Positions 33,554 through 43,447 of a stretch of 64,000 nt of DNA are shown here, in pieces (the first letter of the stretch is position 1; each line of letters begins with the position of its first letter). Below the pieces are notes generated by a model. That model saw only the letters and a list, made by a program, of their open reading frames with translations. It was not told the origin of the DNA and searched no databases. The position numbers were made by a program, and so were the translations under genes. Source of the stretch: G963665925 sp963676345 (GTDB lineage Bacteria > Bacillota > Clostridia > Peptostreptococcales > Acidaminobacteraceae); assembly GCA_963676345.2 (NCBI GenBank), contig CAXXTS010000002.1, forward strand, positions 124,001 through 188,000. Direction: 5' to 3'.

Positions 33554-35539
33554 CTATAGAATTGGGCCAAATGCTGAGAACAATGGTGCGAATACAAGCG
33601 CAACAATTGTCATCAACTTGATTAGGATGTTGATTGATGGACCTGAAGTATCCTTGAATGGATCACCTACTGTATCACCAACAACAGCCGCTTTATGTGG
33701 ATCGCTTCCTTTGCCGCCGAAGTGACCTTCTTCAATGTACTTCTTAGCATTATCCCAAGCACCACCAGCATTTGACATGAAGATTGCCATAAGTACACCT
33801 GTAACAAGTGCACCAGACAGCATTCCGCCAAGTGCTTCAGCACCTAGAAGCAGACCAACAACGATTGGTGCCAATACAGCCATAAGGCCAGGAACCATCA
33901 TTTCTTTAAGAGCAGCAGCAGTAGAGATATCTACACACTTAGCATACTCAGGTGTTGCAGTACCTTCCATAACACCAGGGATTTCTCTGAACTGACGACG
34001 TACTTCCTCGATCATTTGGAATGCAGCTTTACCAACTGACTCCATAGTCATTGCCGAGAATAGGAATGGAAGCATACCACCGATAAATAGGCCAACTACA
34101 ACTGTAGGCTTCAGAACTGAAATTGTCTCAAGACCAACAGCTTGTGAGTAAGATGCAAATAGTGACAGCGCAGTAAGTGCTGCTGAACCAATTGCAAAAC
34201 CTTTACCAATTGCAGCCGTTGTGTTACCAACAGCGTCAAGCTTATCTGTAATGCCACGAACTTCGCTTGGAAGTTCACACATTTCTGCGATACCACCAGC
34301 GTTATCTGCGATAGGACCATAAGCATCAACCGCAACTGTAATACCTGCTGTTGAAAGCATACCTACAGCAGAAAGTGCGATACCGTATAGACCCATAAAT
34401 TTGAAAGCAATGAGTGTTGCTGCAGAAATAAATAGAATCGGCATTGCTGTTGATTCCATACCTACTGCAAGACCAGAGATAATTGTTGTCGCTGGACCTG
34501 TCTCAGATTGCTTTGCAATTTTCTTAACATGCTTGTACTCACCTGAAGTATAAATCTCAGTGATGTAACCAATAAGCATACCAGCAGATAGGCCTGCTAC
34601 GATTGCAAAGAATGCATTTAGATTACCAAAGTACATTCTTGACATAAAGAATGCCGCGATAATTACAATACCACCTGCAACGTACGTAGACATTTTAAGT
34701 GCTTTATGCGGATCAGAACCTTCTTCACCTTTTACAAAGAAAGTACCGATGATTGAAGCAACAATACCCAGAGCAGATAGAGCGAGTGGGAACATTGCAC
34801 CTTCAGCTCCGTATGCAATAACACCAAGTGTTAGTGCTGCGATAATAGAGCCGACATATGATTCAAACAGGTCAGCACCCATACCCGCAACGTCACCAAC
34901 GTTGTCACCAACGTTATCGGCAATTACTGCCGGGTTACGTGGGTCATCCTCCGGGATACCCGCTTCTACTTTACCAACAAGGTCAGCACCAACGTCAGCT
35001 GCTTTAGTATAAATACCACCGCCAACACGTGCAAACAGTGCAATAGAAGAAGCACCCAGACCGAAACCTGTAATAAGTTCTGGTTTTCCAAAGATCGTGT
35101 ATAGGACGCCTACACCTAGCAGACCAAGGCCTACTACAGACATACCCATAACTGCACCACCTGAGAATGCAACAGATAGTGCTCTGTTCATTCCACTTTC
35201 TTTTGCTGCATTAGCAGTACGTACATTTGCTTTTGTTGCAACACGCATACCGATAAAACCAGCTAGTGCTGAGAAAGATGCACCAAAGATGAATGATACG
35301 CCAGTTTCCCAACCGATACCTACGATGATAACAGCTGCTACAATACCAGCGAAAATTACAAGCGACTTGTATTCTCGCCTCATGAATGCCATAGCACCCT
35401 CTTGAATGTACGTTGAAATTTCGTCCATTCTCTCTGTACCTGAGCTGACAGTGTTGATTTTACTAGACGCTAGATAAAAAGCAAAAATAAGTGCTATAAC
35501 GCCAATGCCAGCAGCAATTAGACCCATGTCGAAGTTCAT
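33554..35539 (-). CDS. hppA: Membrane-bound ion-pumping pyrophosphatase (K+-dependent type)
   Basis: This is a 661-residue integral membrane pyrophosphatase with about 16 helices that couples PPi hydrolysis to Na+ and/or H+ export. Family motifs are the substrate loop DVGADLVGKVEAGIPEDDPRNPAVIADNVGDNVGD (its key acidic residues near 200-235), GMGADLFESY, EEGSDPHKA and the late GGAWDNAKK and GDTVGDPFKDTSGPS. The segment GNTTAAIGKG has Ala where K+-independent enzymes have Lys, placing it in the K+-dependent group, which includes Na+ pumps. The choice between Na+ and H+ cannot be made by eye. It sits between secG and rnr, unlike the usual arrangement, with its own terminator. Confidence 0.95.
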   Translation of the reverse strand: MNFDMGLIAAGIGVIALIFAFYLASSKINTVSSGTERMDEISTYIQEGAMAFMRREYKSLVIFAGIVAAVIIVGIGWETGVSFIFGASFSALAGFIGMRVATKANVRTANAAKESGMNRALSVAFSGGAVMGMSVVGLGLLGVGVLYTIFGKPELITGFGLGASSIALFARVGGGIYTKAADVGADLVGKVEAGIPEDDPRNPAVIADNVGDNVGDVAGMGADLFESYVGSIIAALTLGVIAYGAEGAMFPLALSALGIVASIIGTFFVKGEEGSDPHKALKMSTYVAGGIVIIAAFFMSRMYFGNLNAFFAIVAGLSAGMLIGYITEIYTSGEYKHVKKIAKQSETGPATTIISGLAVGMESTAMPILFISAATLIAFKFMGLYGIALSAVGMLSTAGITVAVDAYGPIADNAGGIAEMCELPSEVRGITDKLDAVGNTTAAIGKGFAIGSAALTALSLFASYSQAVGLETISVLKPTVVVGLFIGGMLPFLFSAMTMESVGKAAFQMIEEVRRQFREIPGVMEGTATPEYAKCVDISTAAALKEMMVPGLMAVLAPIVVGLLLGAEALGGMLSGALVTGVLMAIFMSNAGGAWDNAKKYIEEGHFGGKGSDPHKAAVVGDTVGDPFKDTSGPSINILIKLMTIVALVFAPLFSAFGPIL

Positions 35540-35650
35540 TGCTGATCCTCCTTAACCTACGATTAAATTTTTATTCCCTACTATTGGGTTGACACCAATG
35601 CGCCTTGGATATCAAGGCCATTACATTAAAAAATAAGATTCGACATATTC

Positions 35651-35670
35651 AAAGCCCACAAGTGGGCTTT
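35651..35670 (-). terminator. Hairpin after secG
   Basis: A perfect AAAGCCCAC / GTGGGCTTT stem with a 2-nt loop lies 110 nt after the secG stop. The T-run is poor, so termination may be partial and allow read-through into hppA. Confidence 0.5.
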
Positions 35671-35783
35671 GGATTCTCGAAACTTATTCACTTGCCTGAA
35701 AGCGTTCTCATCAAAGCGGTAAACCCCATTACATTCTTTATTCTCTATTGCGCTTAGATGTAACTTCTTCCAAACATAAAAAA

Positions 35784-36014
35784 TTATTGCAAGACAACGA
35801 GTAATAGCGCGCCTGCAATAAAGACGATTGCAGCAACCTTTGTCATTTTGTCAAACATGGCTTCCATACCACTTGCCTGCTTTTTACCCCAAATCTGTTC
35901 TGCACCGCCGCCAATTGAACCTGACAGACCAGCACGTTTACCAGATTGAAGTAAAATACTTGCAATCAGTACGAGACATGCAACAACAAAGACTGCAGTG
36001 ACTAGCATAGTCAT
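35784..36014 (-). CDS. secG: Preprotein translocase subunit SecG
   Basis: This is a 76-residue membrane protein of the SecYEG channel. It has two hydrophobic helices (residues about 3-25 and 55-75) and the family loop ILLQSGKRAGLSGSIGGGAEQIWGKK between them. I start at ATG 36012-36014, after GGAGGAGTT; the upstream part of the open frame is not supported. It lies between enolase and hppA, the position it holds next to rnr in many Firmicutes. Confidence 0.93.
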   Translation of the reverse strand: MTMLVTAVFVVACLVLIASILLQSGKRAGLSGSIGGGAEQIWGKKQASGMEAMFDKMTKVAAIVFIAGALLLVVLQ

Positions 36015-36331
36015 TGCAACTCCTCCTCTGTTCTTCATTAACAAGCACATTTTATCATAGTGAAATATAGAAAGCAACAAGATTTAAGGCCACTCCAAGT
36101 CTGAAAACCTTTTCCTGTTTATTCATTATCAAAGTCACTTGTTCACTGTATTTCACATATGTATCCTTCGTAACAATTTGTTAGAATAATCCATGCATCT
36201 GACATTAATCCAACCTATTCCTATACGAAATGCTTGTATACGCTAGGTAAATTTCTTTCTTAGTATAGCAATATAAAAGAGCCAATCACACTACTTGAGC
36301 ATGACCGGCTCCAATATTTAATTACTTGGTA
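36015..36331. other. Spacer between secG and eno
   Basis: It holds the enolase terminator at 36272-36312 and the upstream region of secG. I see no further gene or RNA. Confidence 0.6.
36272..36312 (-). terminator. Terminator of the glycolytic operon
   Basis: GAGCC-gg-TCA pairs with TGA-tt-GGCTC across a 13-nt loop, followed on the minus strand by TTTTATATT. It lies 20 nt after the eno stop. Confidence 0.75.
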
Positions 36332-37621
36332 TTACTTAAGATTAAAGAATGCCTTCATACCTGGGTACTCAGATAGGTAATCCAGTTCGTCTTCGATTCT
36401 TAGAAGCTGGTTGTATTTCGCAACACGGTCAGTACGTGCTGGAGCACCAGTCTTGATTTGACCTGCATTTACTGCAACTGCAACATCTGCAATTGTAGAG
36501 TCAGCAGTTTCACCAGAACGGTGTGAAATAACGCAAGTGTAACCCGCACGGTTAGCCATTTGGATTGTGTCAAGCGTTTCAGTCAGAGAACCGATTTGGT
36601 TTAGCTTGATTAGGATTGAGTTACCGCTACCAGCCTCAATACCTCTTGATAGTCTTTCAACGTTTGTAACGAATAGGTCATCACCAACGATTTGGATTTT
36701 GCTTCCAAGCTTATCGTTCATAAGCTTCCAGCCATCCCAATCTTCTTCGTCAAGACCATCTTCAATAGAGATGATTGGGTACTTTTCAACAAGACCTGCG
36801 TAGAAATCAACCATTTCAGCAGATGACATTACGATGCCTTCGCCAGCAAGGTTGTATTTACCAGTCTCTTTGTCAAAGATTTCTGAAGCTGCAACGTCCA
36901 TTGCAAGCATAACTTCTTCACCTGGCTTGTAACCAGCTGCTTCGATAGCTTCGATAATGACTTGAAGCGCCTCTTCGTTAGATCCTAGGTTAGGAGCGAA
37001 ACCACCCTCATCACCTACACCTGTAGCAAGTCCTTTTGATGTAAGAACTTTCTTTAGGTTGTGGTAAATTTCAGCACCAGTACGTAGAGCTTCTTTGAAG
37101 CTTTCAGCAGCAACAGGCATTACCATGAATTCCTGAATGTCTACGTTGTTGTCTGCATGCGAGCCGCCATTTAGAATGTTCATCATTGGAACTGGAAGCT
37201 GCTTAGCATTTACACCGCCGATATACTGATATAGAGGAAGATTTAAAGTGTTTGCAGCCGCTTTAGCTGTTGCTAGAGAAACACCAAGAATCGCATTAGC
37301 ACCAAGCTTGCCTTTGTTTGGTGTACCATCAAGAGCAATCATAGCTTTGTCGATACCGATTTGATCGAAAGCATCCATACCGATGACTTCTGGTGCAATA
37401 AGTTCATTAACATTTTCAACAGCTTTAGAAACGCCTTTACCAACGTATCTGTCTTTATCGCCATCACGAAGTTCAACTGCTTCGAACGCACCTGTAGAAG
37501 CGCCTGATGGAACTGCTGCACGGCCCATTGTACCGTCTTCTAGGTAAACCTCTACTTCAACTGTAGGATTACCGCGTGAGTCAAGAATTTCTCTACCGTA
37601 AACACCAACGATTGTTGACAT
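36332..37621 (-). CDS. eno: Enolase
   Basis: This is a 429-residue glycolytic enzyme converting 2-phosphoglycerate to phosphoenolpyruvate. It has the N-terminal GREILDSRGNPTVEVEV, the flexible loop SGASTGAFEAVELRDGD, the metal ligands in AMDVAASE, ISIEDGLDEEDW and GDDLFVTN, the catalytic Lys in ILIKLNQIGSLTET and the signature SHRSGETADSTIADVAV. I start at ATG 37619-37621, behind GGAGGT. It is the last gene of the cggR-led operon, 103 nt after gpmI, and carries the operon terminator. Confidence 0.97.
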   Translation of the reverse strand: MSTIVGVYGREILDSRGNPTVEVEVYLEDGTMGRAAVPSGASTGAFEAVELRDGDKDRYVGKGVSKAVENVNELIAPEVIGMDAFDQIGIDKAMIALDGTPNKGKLGANAILGVSLATAKAAANTLNLPLYQYIGGVNAKQLPVPMMNILNGGSHADNNVDIQEFMVMPVAAESFKEALRTGAEIYHNLKKVLTSKGLATGVGDEGGFAPNLGSNEEALQVIIEAIEAAGYKPGEEVMLAMDVAASEIFDKETGKYNLAGEGIVMSSAEMVDFYAGLVEKYPIISIEDGLDEEDWDGWKLMNDKLGSKIQIVGDDLFVTNVERLSRGIEAGSGNSILIKLNQIGSLTETLDTIQMANRAGYTCVISHRSGETADSTIADVAVAVNAGQIKTGAPARTDRVAKYNQLLRIEDELDYLSEYPGMKAFFNLK

Positions 37622-37724
37622 ACTAAATACCTCCATTAGCCTTAAGTTTTATCCATAAATCGCCCCATGACGATCTATATTCCTTCATATATAAATATAC
37701 GTGGTCTTAGATAGACCTAAACTA

Positions 37725-39254
37725 CTATTTTTGAATCAGGCTCTTGCCTGTCATTTCTTCTGGCTGCTCAAGTCCCATGAGTTCAAGCAGTGTCGGCGCG
37801 AAATCGCAAAGTTTTCCATCTTCACGAAGTTTCACATCTCCTGCGCCCGCAAGAATGCAAGGAACAACATTTGTCGTATGGGCTGTCATTGGCTTATCCG
37901 TTTCAGGATCAATCATCACTTCGGCATTACCATGGTCCGCAGTAATAATTACCTTGCCTTCCATACTGACAATTTTGTCGCATACCTTTGCAAAGCACTC
38001 ATCAATCACTTCAACCGCTTTAACCGCTGCATCAAATACACCTGTATGTCCCACCATATCTGGATTTGCAAAGTTTAGTACAATGAAGTCATATTTGTCT
38101 TCATCTAACTTTGCAAGCAACTTATCTGTTACTTCATATGCAGACATTTCTGGCTGCATATCATAAGTTGCAACTTTTGGTGAAGGGATCAATTCTCTGT
38201 CTTCTCCAGCATTTGGCGCTTCAACACCGCCATTAAAGAAGAATGTAACATGGGCATATTTTTCAGTTTCAGCAATACGTAGTTGGTTGAGTCCCTTGCT
38301 ACTTACGTACTCGCCAAGTGTATTTGTTATTGTCTGAGGCTTGAAAGCCACATCAACGCCTTCAATGGTTACGTCGTATTGTGTCAAGCACACATAATCC
38401 AGATCAAATCTTTCTCTTTCAAAACCGCTGAACTCAACATCAACAAGTGCGCGTGTCAGCTCGCGTGCACGGTCTGGTCTAAAGTTGAAGAAAATCACTG
38501 AGTCATTTTCAGAAATCTGAGCAGTAGGTGTATCGCCATTCATAACAACTGTAGGTAGAACAAATTCATCATTCTCCCCTTTTTCATATGAATTCTGTAC
38601 CGCTTCAACTGCAGAAGCTGCGGTTTGACCTTCAGCCTTTACAACTGCATCATATACCTTTTCAACGCGTTCCCATCGCTGGTCACGGTCCATTGCATAG
38701 TATCTGCCTGAAACGGTGGCAATATGACCAAGACCCTGCTTTGACATGTACGCTTCAAGTTCTTCAATATAGCCAATCGCGCTCTTTGGTGGCGTGTCTC
38801 TGCCATCCAGAAAAGCATGAACGAAGATATCATCCAGTCCATTTTTCTTGGCCATGTCTATAAGGGCCTTCACATGGTTAATATGACTGTGCACACCACC
38901 GTCTGAAAGTAGACCCATTACATGAAGGTTCTTACCGCCTGCCTTAGCATTTTTCATGGCTCTAACAAGGGCTTCGTTTTCAAAGAAATCGCCATCTTTA
39001 ATTGACTTAGTAATACGTGTCAGTTCTTGATATACAACGCGACCTGCACCGATATTTAAATGACCAACTTCAGAGTTGCCCATTTGCCCATCTGGAAGAC
39101 CAACATCAAGACCGCTTGCTGCTACTTTTGTATTCGGATATGTTGCCATAAAACGATCAAAGTTAGGTGTACTTGCATGTTCAATCGCATTACCGATTTT
39201 CGCCTTATTTACACCCCAACCGTCCAGTATGACAATAGCTACTGGCTTTTTCAT
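37725..39254 (-). CDS. gpmI: 2,3-bisphosphoglycerate-independent phosphoglycerate mutase
   Basis: This is a 509-residue Mn-dependent mutase interconverting 3- and 2-phosphoglycerate. The phosphorylated Ser is in QMGNSEVGH (S61), with metal ligands in VILDGWG at the N-terminus and in NFANPDMVGHTG and TADHGNAE at the end. The two alkaline-phosphatase-like and transferase domains have the usual length. The ATG follows AAGGAGCTG, 14 nt after tpiA. It belongs to the glycolytic operon. Confidence 0.97.
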   Translation of the reverse strand: MKKPVAIVILDGWGVNKAKIGNAIEHASTPNFDRFMATYPNTKVAASGLDVGLPDGQMGNSEVGHLNIGAGRVVYQELTRITKSIKDGDFFENEALVRAMKNAKAGGKNLHVMGLLSDGGVHSHINHVKALIDMAKKNGLDDIFVHAFLDGRDTPPKSAIGYIEELEAYMSKQGLGHIATVSGRYYAMDRDQRWERVEKVYDAVVKAEGQTAASAVEAVQNSYEKGENDEFVLPTVVMNGDTPTAQISENDSVIFFNFRPDRARELTRALVDVEFSGFERERFDLDYVCLTQYDVTIEGVDVAFKPQTITNTLGEYVSSKGLNQLRIAETEKYAHVTFFFNGGVEAPNAGEDRELIPSPKVATYDMQPEMSAYEVTDKLLAKLDEDKYDFIVLNFANPDMVGHTGVFDAAVKAVEVIDECFAKVCDKIVSMEGKVIITADHGNAEVMIDPETDKPMTAHTTNVVPCILAGAGDVKLREDGKLCDFAPTLLELMGLEQPEEMTGKSLIQK

Positions 39255-39268
39255 TTTACATCAGCTCC

Positions 39269-40015
39269 TTAAAAGTTCACAAGTTGTACGAAGCTGTCTG
39301 GCTGTAGGCTAGCACCGCCTACAAGGGCACCGTCTATATCTGATTCATTCATGATTTCTTCTACGTTGGCAGGTTTTACACTACCACCATACTGAATTAG
39401 AACTTCTTCAGAAACTTCTTCGTTGTATAGTTTTGCAATTTCAGAACGAATAAAAGAAATCATATCATTTGCATCTGCACTACTTGCTGTTTTGCCTGTT
39501 CCGATTGCCCAGATTGGTTCATACGCAACCACAACTTCAGCAGCTCGCTCAGCAGATACGTCTGCAAATGCTTTTTGAATTTGTACTTTCACAACGTCTT
39601 TCATTTTGCCAGACTCACGCTCTTCAAGTGTTTCTCCAACGCATAGAATTGGTCCAAAACCAACTTCCAGCGCCTTAAGAACTTTCTTGTTAACTGTTTC
39701 ATCTGTTTCTGCGAAGTATTGTCTTCTTTCAGAGTGACCAATGATTACGTAGTCAACATCAATTTCTTTAAGCATTGCTGGTGCAATCTCACCAGTAAAT
39801 GCACCACTTTCTTCAAAGTGCATATTTTGTGCACCAATTTTAATGTTCGTACCTGCAGCTGCAAGCTTTAGGTCTTTAAGAAGTGTTGCTGGTGCGCAAA
39901 CAACCACTTCAACATCTGTATCTTTTACTTGATCTTTAATAGCTGCAATGAACTCAACGCCTTCTTTAATAGTCTTGTTCATTTTCCAGTTGCCTGCAAT
40001 GATTGGCTTTCTCAT
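39269..40015 (-). CDS. tpiA: Triosephosphate isomerase
   Basis: This is a 248-residue TIM-barrel enzyme converting dihydroxyacetone phosphate to glyceraldehyde 3-phosphate. Catalytic residues: Lys11 in NWKMNK, His94 in IIGHSERR, Glu166 in VVAYEPIWAIGTG (the flexible loop 6 follows). The phosphate-binding QYGGSVKPAN and GALVGGASL are at the C-terminus. GAAGGAGAC precedes the ATG. It lies between pgk and gpmI in the glycolytic operon. Confidence 0.97.
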   Translation of the reverse strand: MRKPIIAGNWKMNKTIKEGVEFIAAIKDQVKDTDVEVVVCAPATLLKDLKLAAAGTNIKIGAQNMHFEESGAFTGEIAPAMLKEIDVDYVIIGHSERRQYFAETDETVNKKVLKALEVGFGPILCVGETLEERESGKMKDVVKVQIQKAFADVSAERAAEVVVAYEPIWAIGTGKTASSADANDMISFIRSEIAKLYNEEVSEEVLIQYGGSVKPANVEEIMNESDIDGALVGGASLQPDSFVQLVNF

Positions 40016-40035
40016 TATGAGTCTCCTTCTCGCGA

Positions 40036-41235
40036 TTACTTGTCGTTAAGTGCTACAATACCTGGAAGCTCTTTGCCTTCTAGGAATTCAAGTGAAGCAC
40101 CGCCGCCTGTAGAAATGTGTGTCATTTTATCGCCGAAACCAAGAATGTTAACTGCAGCTGCACTGTCGCCGCCACCGATGATTGTTGTTGCATCGGACTC
40201 AGCAAGTGCCTCAGCAACCGCAATTGTACCCTTAGCAAAGTTCTCAAATTCAAATACGCCCATCGGACCATTCCATACAACTGTCTTAGCTTCTTTAACT
40301 GCATTTGCATAAAGCTCAGCTGTTTTAGGACCGATATCCAGACCCATGTATCCGTCTGCAATGTTCTTGTTTTCTGTAACAACTGGCACCGCATCAGCAG
40401 CAAATTTATCAGCTGTTACATTGTCAATTGGCAGTAAAAGCTTAACGCCTTTTTCTTCAGCTTTTTCGATCATTTCCTTAGCGTATTCAACTTTATCTTC
40501 CTCAACCAGTGAAGTACCAATTTTGTATCCTTGCGCTTTTAGGAATGTGTATGCCATGCCGCCGCCAATAACAAGTGTGTCCACTTTCTCTAGCAGATTA
40601 TTAATAACCTTGATTTTGTCAGAAACCTTTGCACCGCCTAGAATTGCAGCAAACGGTCGCACTGGCGCTTCCACAGCTTCACCCAAGAACTTCAGTTCTT
40701 TTTGAATCAGGTAACCGCAGGCAGCCGTTTCAAGGAACTCTGTTACACCAACTGTTGATGAATGCGCTCTATGTGCTGTACCAAACGCATCATTCACAAA
40801 TAGCTCCGCTAGAGATGCAAGATCTTTTGAAAGGCCTTCATCATTTTTTGTTTCACCTTTTCTGAAACGCGTGTTTTCAAGAAGAACAATATCGCCTTCT
40901 TTCATTGCCGCAACCGCTGCTTTTGTCTTTTCACCAACAACGTCAGCTTCAGAATTAAAAACAACTTCCGCATCTAGCAGTTCAGAAAGTCTCTTTGCTA
41001 CTGGCGCAAGTGAAAGCTCAGGCTTGTACTCACCTTTTGGCTTGCCTAGATGTGAACACAGGATTAATTTAGCGCCATTTTCCTTAAGATACTTGATTGT
41101 CGGTAATGCGCCAATAATTCTGCTTTCGTCTGTGATTTTTTCGCCGTCCAGTGGAACGTTGAAGTCACAGCGAACGAGTACGGATTTTCCTTTTACTTGA
41201 ATATCCTCTATTGATTTCTTGTCAAACATGCTCAT
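40036..41235 (-). CDS. pgk: Phosphoglycerate kinase
   Basis: This is a 399-residue kinase making ATP from 1,3-bisphosphoglycerate. Motifs are VLVRCDFNVPL at the N-terminus, LCSHLGKPKG, FVNDAFGTAHRAHSSTVG, the hinge and the ATP-site GGGDSAAAV near the end. I start at ATG 41233-41235, behind AGGAGGATT with 9-nt spacing; a second ATG two codons later is possible. The ORF reads open well upstream, but without a start signal. Operon context: after gap, before tpiA. Confidence 0.96.
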   Translation of the reverse strand: MSMFDKKSIEDIQVKGKSVLVRCDFNVPLDGEKITDESRIIGALPTIKYLKENGAKLILCSHLGKPKGEYKPELSLAPVAKRLSELLDAEVVFNSEADVVGEKTKAAVAAMKEGDIVLLENTRFRKGETKNDEGLSKDLASLAELFVNDAFGTAHRAHSSTVGVTEFLETAACGYLIQKELKFLGEAVEAPVRPFAAILGGAKVSDKIKVINNLLEKVDTLVIGGGMAYTFLKAQGYKIGTSLVEEDKVEYAKEMIEKAEEKGVKLLLPIDNVTADKFAADAVPVVTENKNIADGYMGLDIGPKTAELYANAVKEAKTVVWNGPMGVFEFENFAKGTIAVAEALAESDATTIIGGGDSAAAVNILGFGDKMTHISTGGGASLEFLEGKELPGIVALNDK

Positions 41236-41345
41236 ATGAAGAATCCTCCTGAAGCGTATTGTATACAATTTAGGGATTAACCTGTATAAGCCCTGAACCC
41301 TCTCAGTGAGAAAGTTCAGGGCAATCATTAAAATTCAGTTTCTAA

Positions 41346-42353
41346 TTAGTTCGTAGCAAACTTCTTTGCAAGTCTTACTAGCTGTGCAGTGTAAGACATT
41401 TCGTTGTCATACCATGTAATGATCTTAACAAGCTGCTTGCCTTCAACTTCCATAACTTTAGTTGATAGACCGTCATATAGAGAACCGTAGCTTGTACCAA
41501 TAATATCAGAAGAAACGATTGGGTCTTCAGTGTAACCTAGTGTTTCGTTAGCAGCAGCCTTCATAGCAGCGTTAACTTCCTCAGCAGTTACATTTTTGCC
41601 TAGTTCTACAACAAGGTCAACTACTGAACCTGTTACTGTAGGTACACGAAGCGCCATACCGTCAAGCTTGCCAGCAAGTTCTGGAAGAACCTTGCCAACT
41701 GCAACAGCAGCACCTGTAGATGTAGGTACGATGTTAGCAGCAGCTGCTCTACCTCTTCTAGCAGTGATTGGCTTAGCGTGAGGGCCATCAAGTGTATTCT
41801 GGTCATTTGTATATGCATGAACTGTAGTCATGTAGCCTTTAACTAGACCGAAATTGTCATTAAGTACTTTAGCAACCGGTGCAAGACAGTTTGTTGTACA
41901 AGATGCACCAGATACAATGTTTTCAGAACCATCAAGAACGTCATCATTTACATTGTAAACAATTGTCTTTAGATCGCCTTTAGCAGGTGCTGAGATAACA
42001 ACTTTCTTTGCACCAGCATCGATATGAGCTTGTGACTTTTCTTTTGATACGTAGAATCCAGTACACTCTAGAACAACGTCTACGTCTAGCTCGCCCCAAG
42101 GAAGATCCTTAGCATCTCTTTCAGCGTAGATTTTGATTTCTTTACCGTCAACGATGATTGAACCTTCGCCAGCAGAAATCGCGTCTTGCTTGTAGCCACC
42201 TTGAGCAGTGTCATACTTTAGAAGGTAAGCAAGGTCTTCAGCGTTAGTCAGATCGTTGATTGCAACGATATCAAATTCCTCTGTACCAAACATAAGTCTG
42301 AATGCCAGTCTACCGATTCTACCAAACCCATTGATTGCAACTTTAGTTTTCAT
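41346..42353 (-). CDS. gap: Glyceraldehyde-3-phosphate dehydrogenase, type I
   Basis: This is a 335-residue NAD-dependent dehydrogenase. The Rossmann motif is NGFGRIGR at residues 8-15, the catalytic Cys152 lies in SGASCTTNCLAP and its His partner in TVHAYTNDQ. The end WYDNEMSYTAQLV is typical. AGAGGAGGA precedes the ATG. It directly follows cggR, as in B. subtilis, and should be the most strongly CggR-regulated gene together with those downstream. Confidence 0.97.
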   Translation of the reverse strand: MKTKVAINGFGRIGRLAFRLMFGTEEFDIVAINDLTNAEDLAYLLKYDTAQGGYKQDAISAGEGSIIVDGKEIKIYAERDAKDLPWGELDVDVVLECTGFYVSKEKSQAHIDAGAKKVVISAPAKGDLKTIVYNVNDDVLDGSENIVSGASCTTNCLAPVAKVLNDNFGLVKGYMTTVHAYTNDQNTLDGPHAKPITARRGRAAAANIVPTSTGAAVAVGKVLPELAGKLDGMALRVPTVTGSVVDLVVELGKNVTAEEVNAAMKAAANETLGYTEDPIVSSDIIGTSYGSLYDGLSTKVMEVEGKQLVKIITWYDNEMSYTAQLVRLAKKFATN

Positions 42354-42368
42354 TAAAATTATCCTCCT

Positions 42369-43433
42369 CTAAGACTCTTTATTCAAAATAATTTTAGCCA
42401 CATTTTCGTCGGTCACAAGGACCAAGTTTTTGTTCAGCTTGCAGATTGAAACAATTGCTTCAACTTTTTCAGTTCCACTTGCCACGGCAATCAGATGTTC
42501 AATTGCCTTAAATTTATCGAGATCAATACCGATGGTACTGATTTCATGCACTTTTTCACCGGATTTGTTGAAGTAATATCCAAACGCTTCCGAAACTGCG
42601 CCCTTATCGATAATTTTACCAATTTCTGCGTCATCTAAACTTCTTCTTTCAGCCATTTTTTGTGCTTTGCCTATACCGAAAGCCAAAACGTTAATTCGGT
42701 TTAAAACCTTCATGATTTCATCAATTTCAGGTTCCTTTTTTAAGCTTTCTATGGCCTCTCTTGATAAATTATCTGGCGTGTAAAGCATTCTGTACTGACT
42801 GCCTAGCTTGTCCGCTAGTTTTTCCGCCAATGTATTGGCTTGGTATTCTGTTTTCTTGCCCAGACCACCACGCGCCGGTACGACAATTGCTTCTTGAAGG
42901 GCTGCCTTTTCTTTTCGGTATCCTTCAATAATGCTGTAAACGGATGTCCCGCCTGTTATACCAATGACCGAATCCTCTACAAGGATTGATTTCAAATAGT
43001 CAGCAGCACTTCTGCCCAGTTCCTTAAGAGTGAGTTCTTCACCCATAACGCCTGTTGCACCAATGATGACCTTCTTGATTTGAAGCTTCTGTGCTAAATC
43101 GCTTTCCAGATCTTTTAGACCTCTTAGATCATGGAAAAACATTTTAAGCATTTCAAGGGCAACTTGTCCTTCCCCAGTTATTGCCATGCCTTCAAGTGAA
43201 AATTCAACAAGCCCTTGATCTTTTAGACGATTTGCTTCTTTACGAATAACACGTTCTGTCATATTCAGTTTTGTCGATAAACTGCGCCGACCAACTGGTT
43301 GAAGATAGCTCACCATCTTGAGGATATTGTAGCGATCCTCTAATATTTCAACAGCCTCGGGTGCTACCATGTGAAGCACCGATGAAATTTCATTGATCTT
43401 GACACAGTCAATACATAAAGGATTTCTTTCCAT
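42369..43433 (-). CDS. cggR: Central glycolytic genes regulator CggR (SorC/DeoR type)
   Basis: This is a 354-residue repressor. The N-terminal helix-turn-helix (about 35-95) contains YLQPVGRRSLSTKLNMTERVIRKE, nearly the CggR pattern; the C-terminal sugar-phosphate-binding domain (about 110-350) has IGITGGTSVYSI, VVPARGGLGK and a phosphate loop VLAFGIGKA. Fructose 1,6-bisphosphate is the known effector. An early CIDC motif is an unusual N-terminal extension. I start at ATG 43431-43433, behind AGGAGG. It is the first gene of cggR-gap-pgk-tpiA-gpmI-eno and should repress its own operon through the site at 43448-43485. Confidence 0.93.
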   Translation of the reverse strand: MERNPLCIDCVKINEISSVLHMVAPEAVEILEDRYNILKMVSYLQPVGRRSLSTKLNMTERVIRKEANRLKDQGLVEFSLEGMAITGEGQVALEMLKMFFHDLRGLKDLESDLAQKLQIKKVIIGATGVMGEELTLKELGRSAADYLKSILVEDSVIGITGGTSVYSIIEGYRKEKAALQEAIVVPARGGLGKKTEYQANTLAEKLADKLGSQYRMLYTPDNLSREAIESLKKEPEIDEIMKVLNRINVLAFGIGKAQKMAERRSLDDAEIGKIIDKGAVSEAFGYYFNKSGEKVHEISTIGIDLDKFKAIEHLIAVASGTEKVEAIVSICKLNKNLVLVTDENVAKIILNKES

Positions 43434-43447
43434 ATCGGAAGCCTCCT

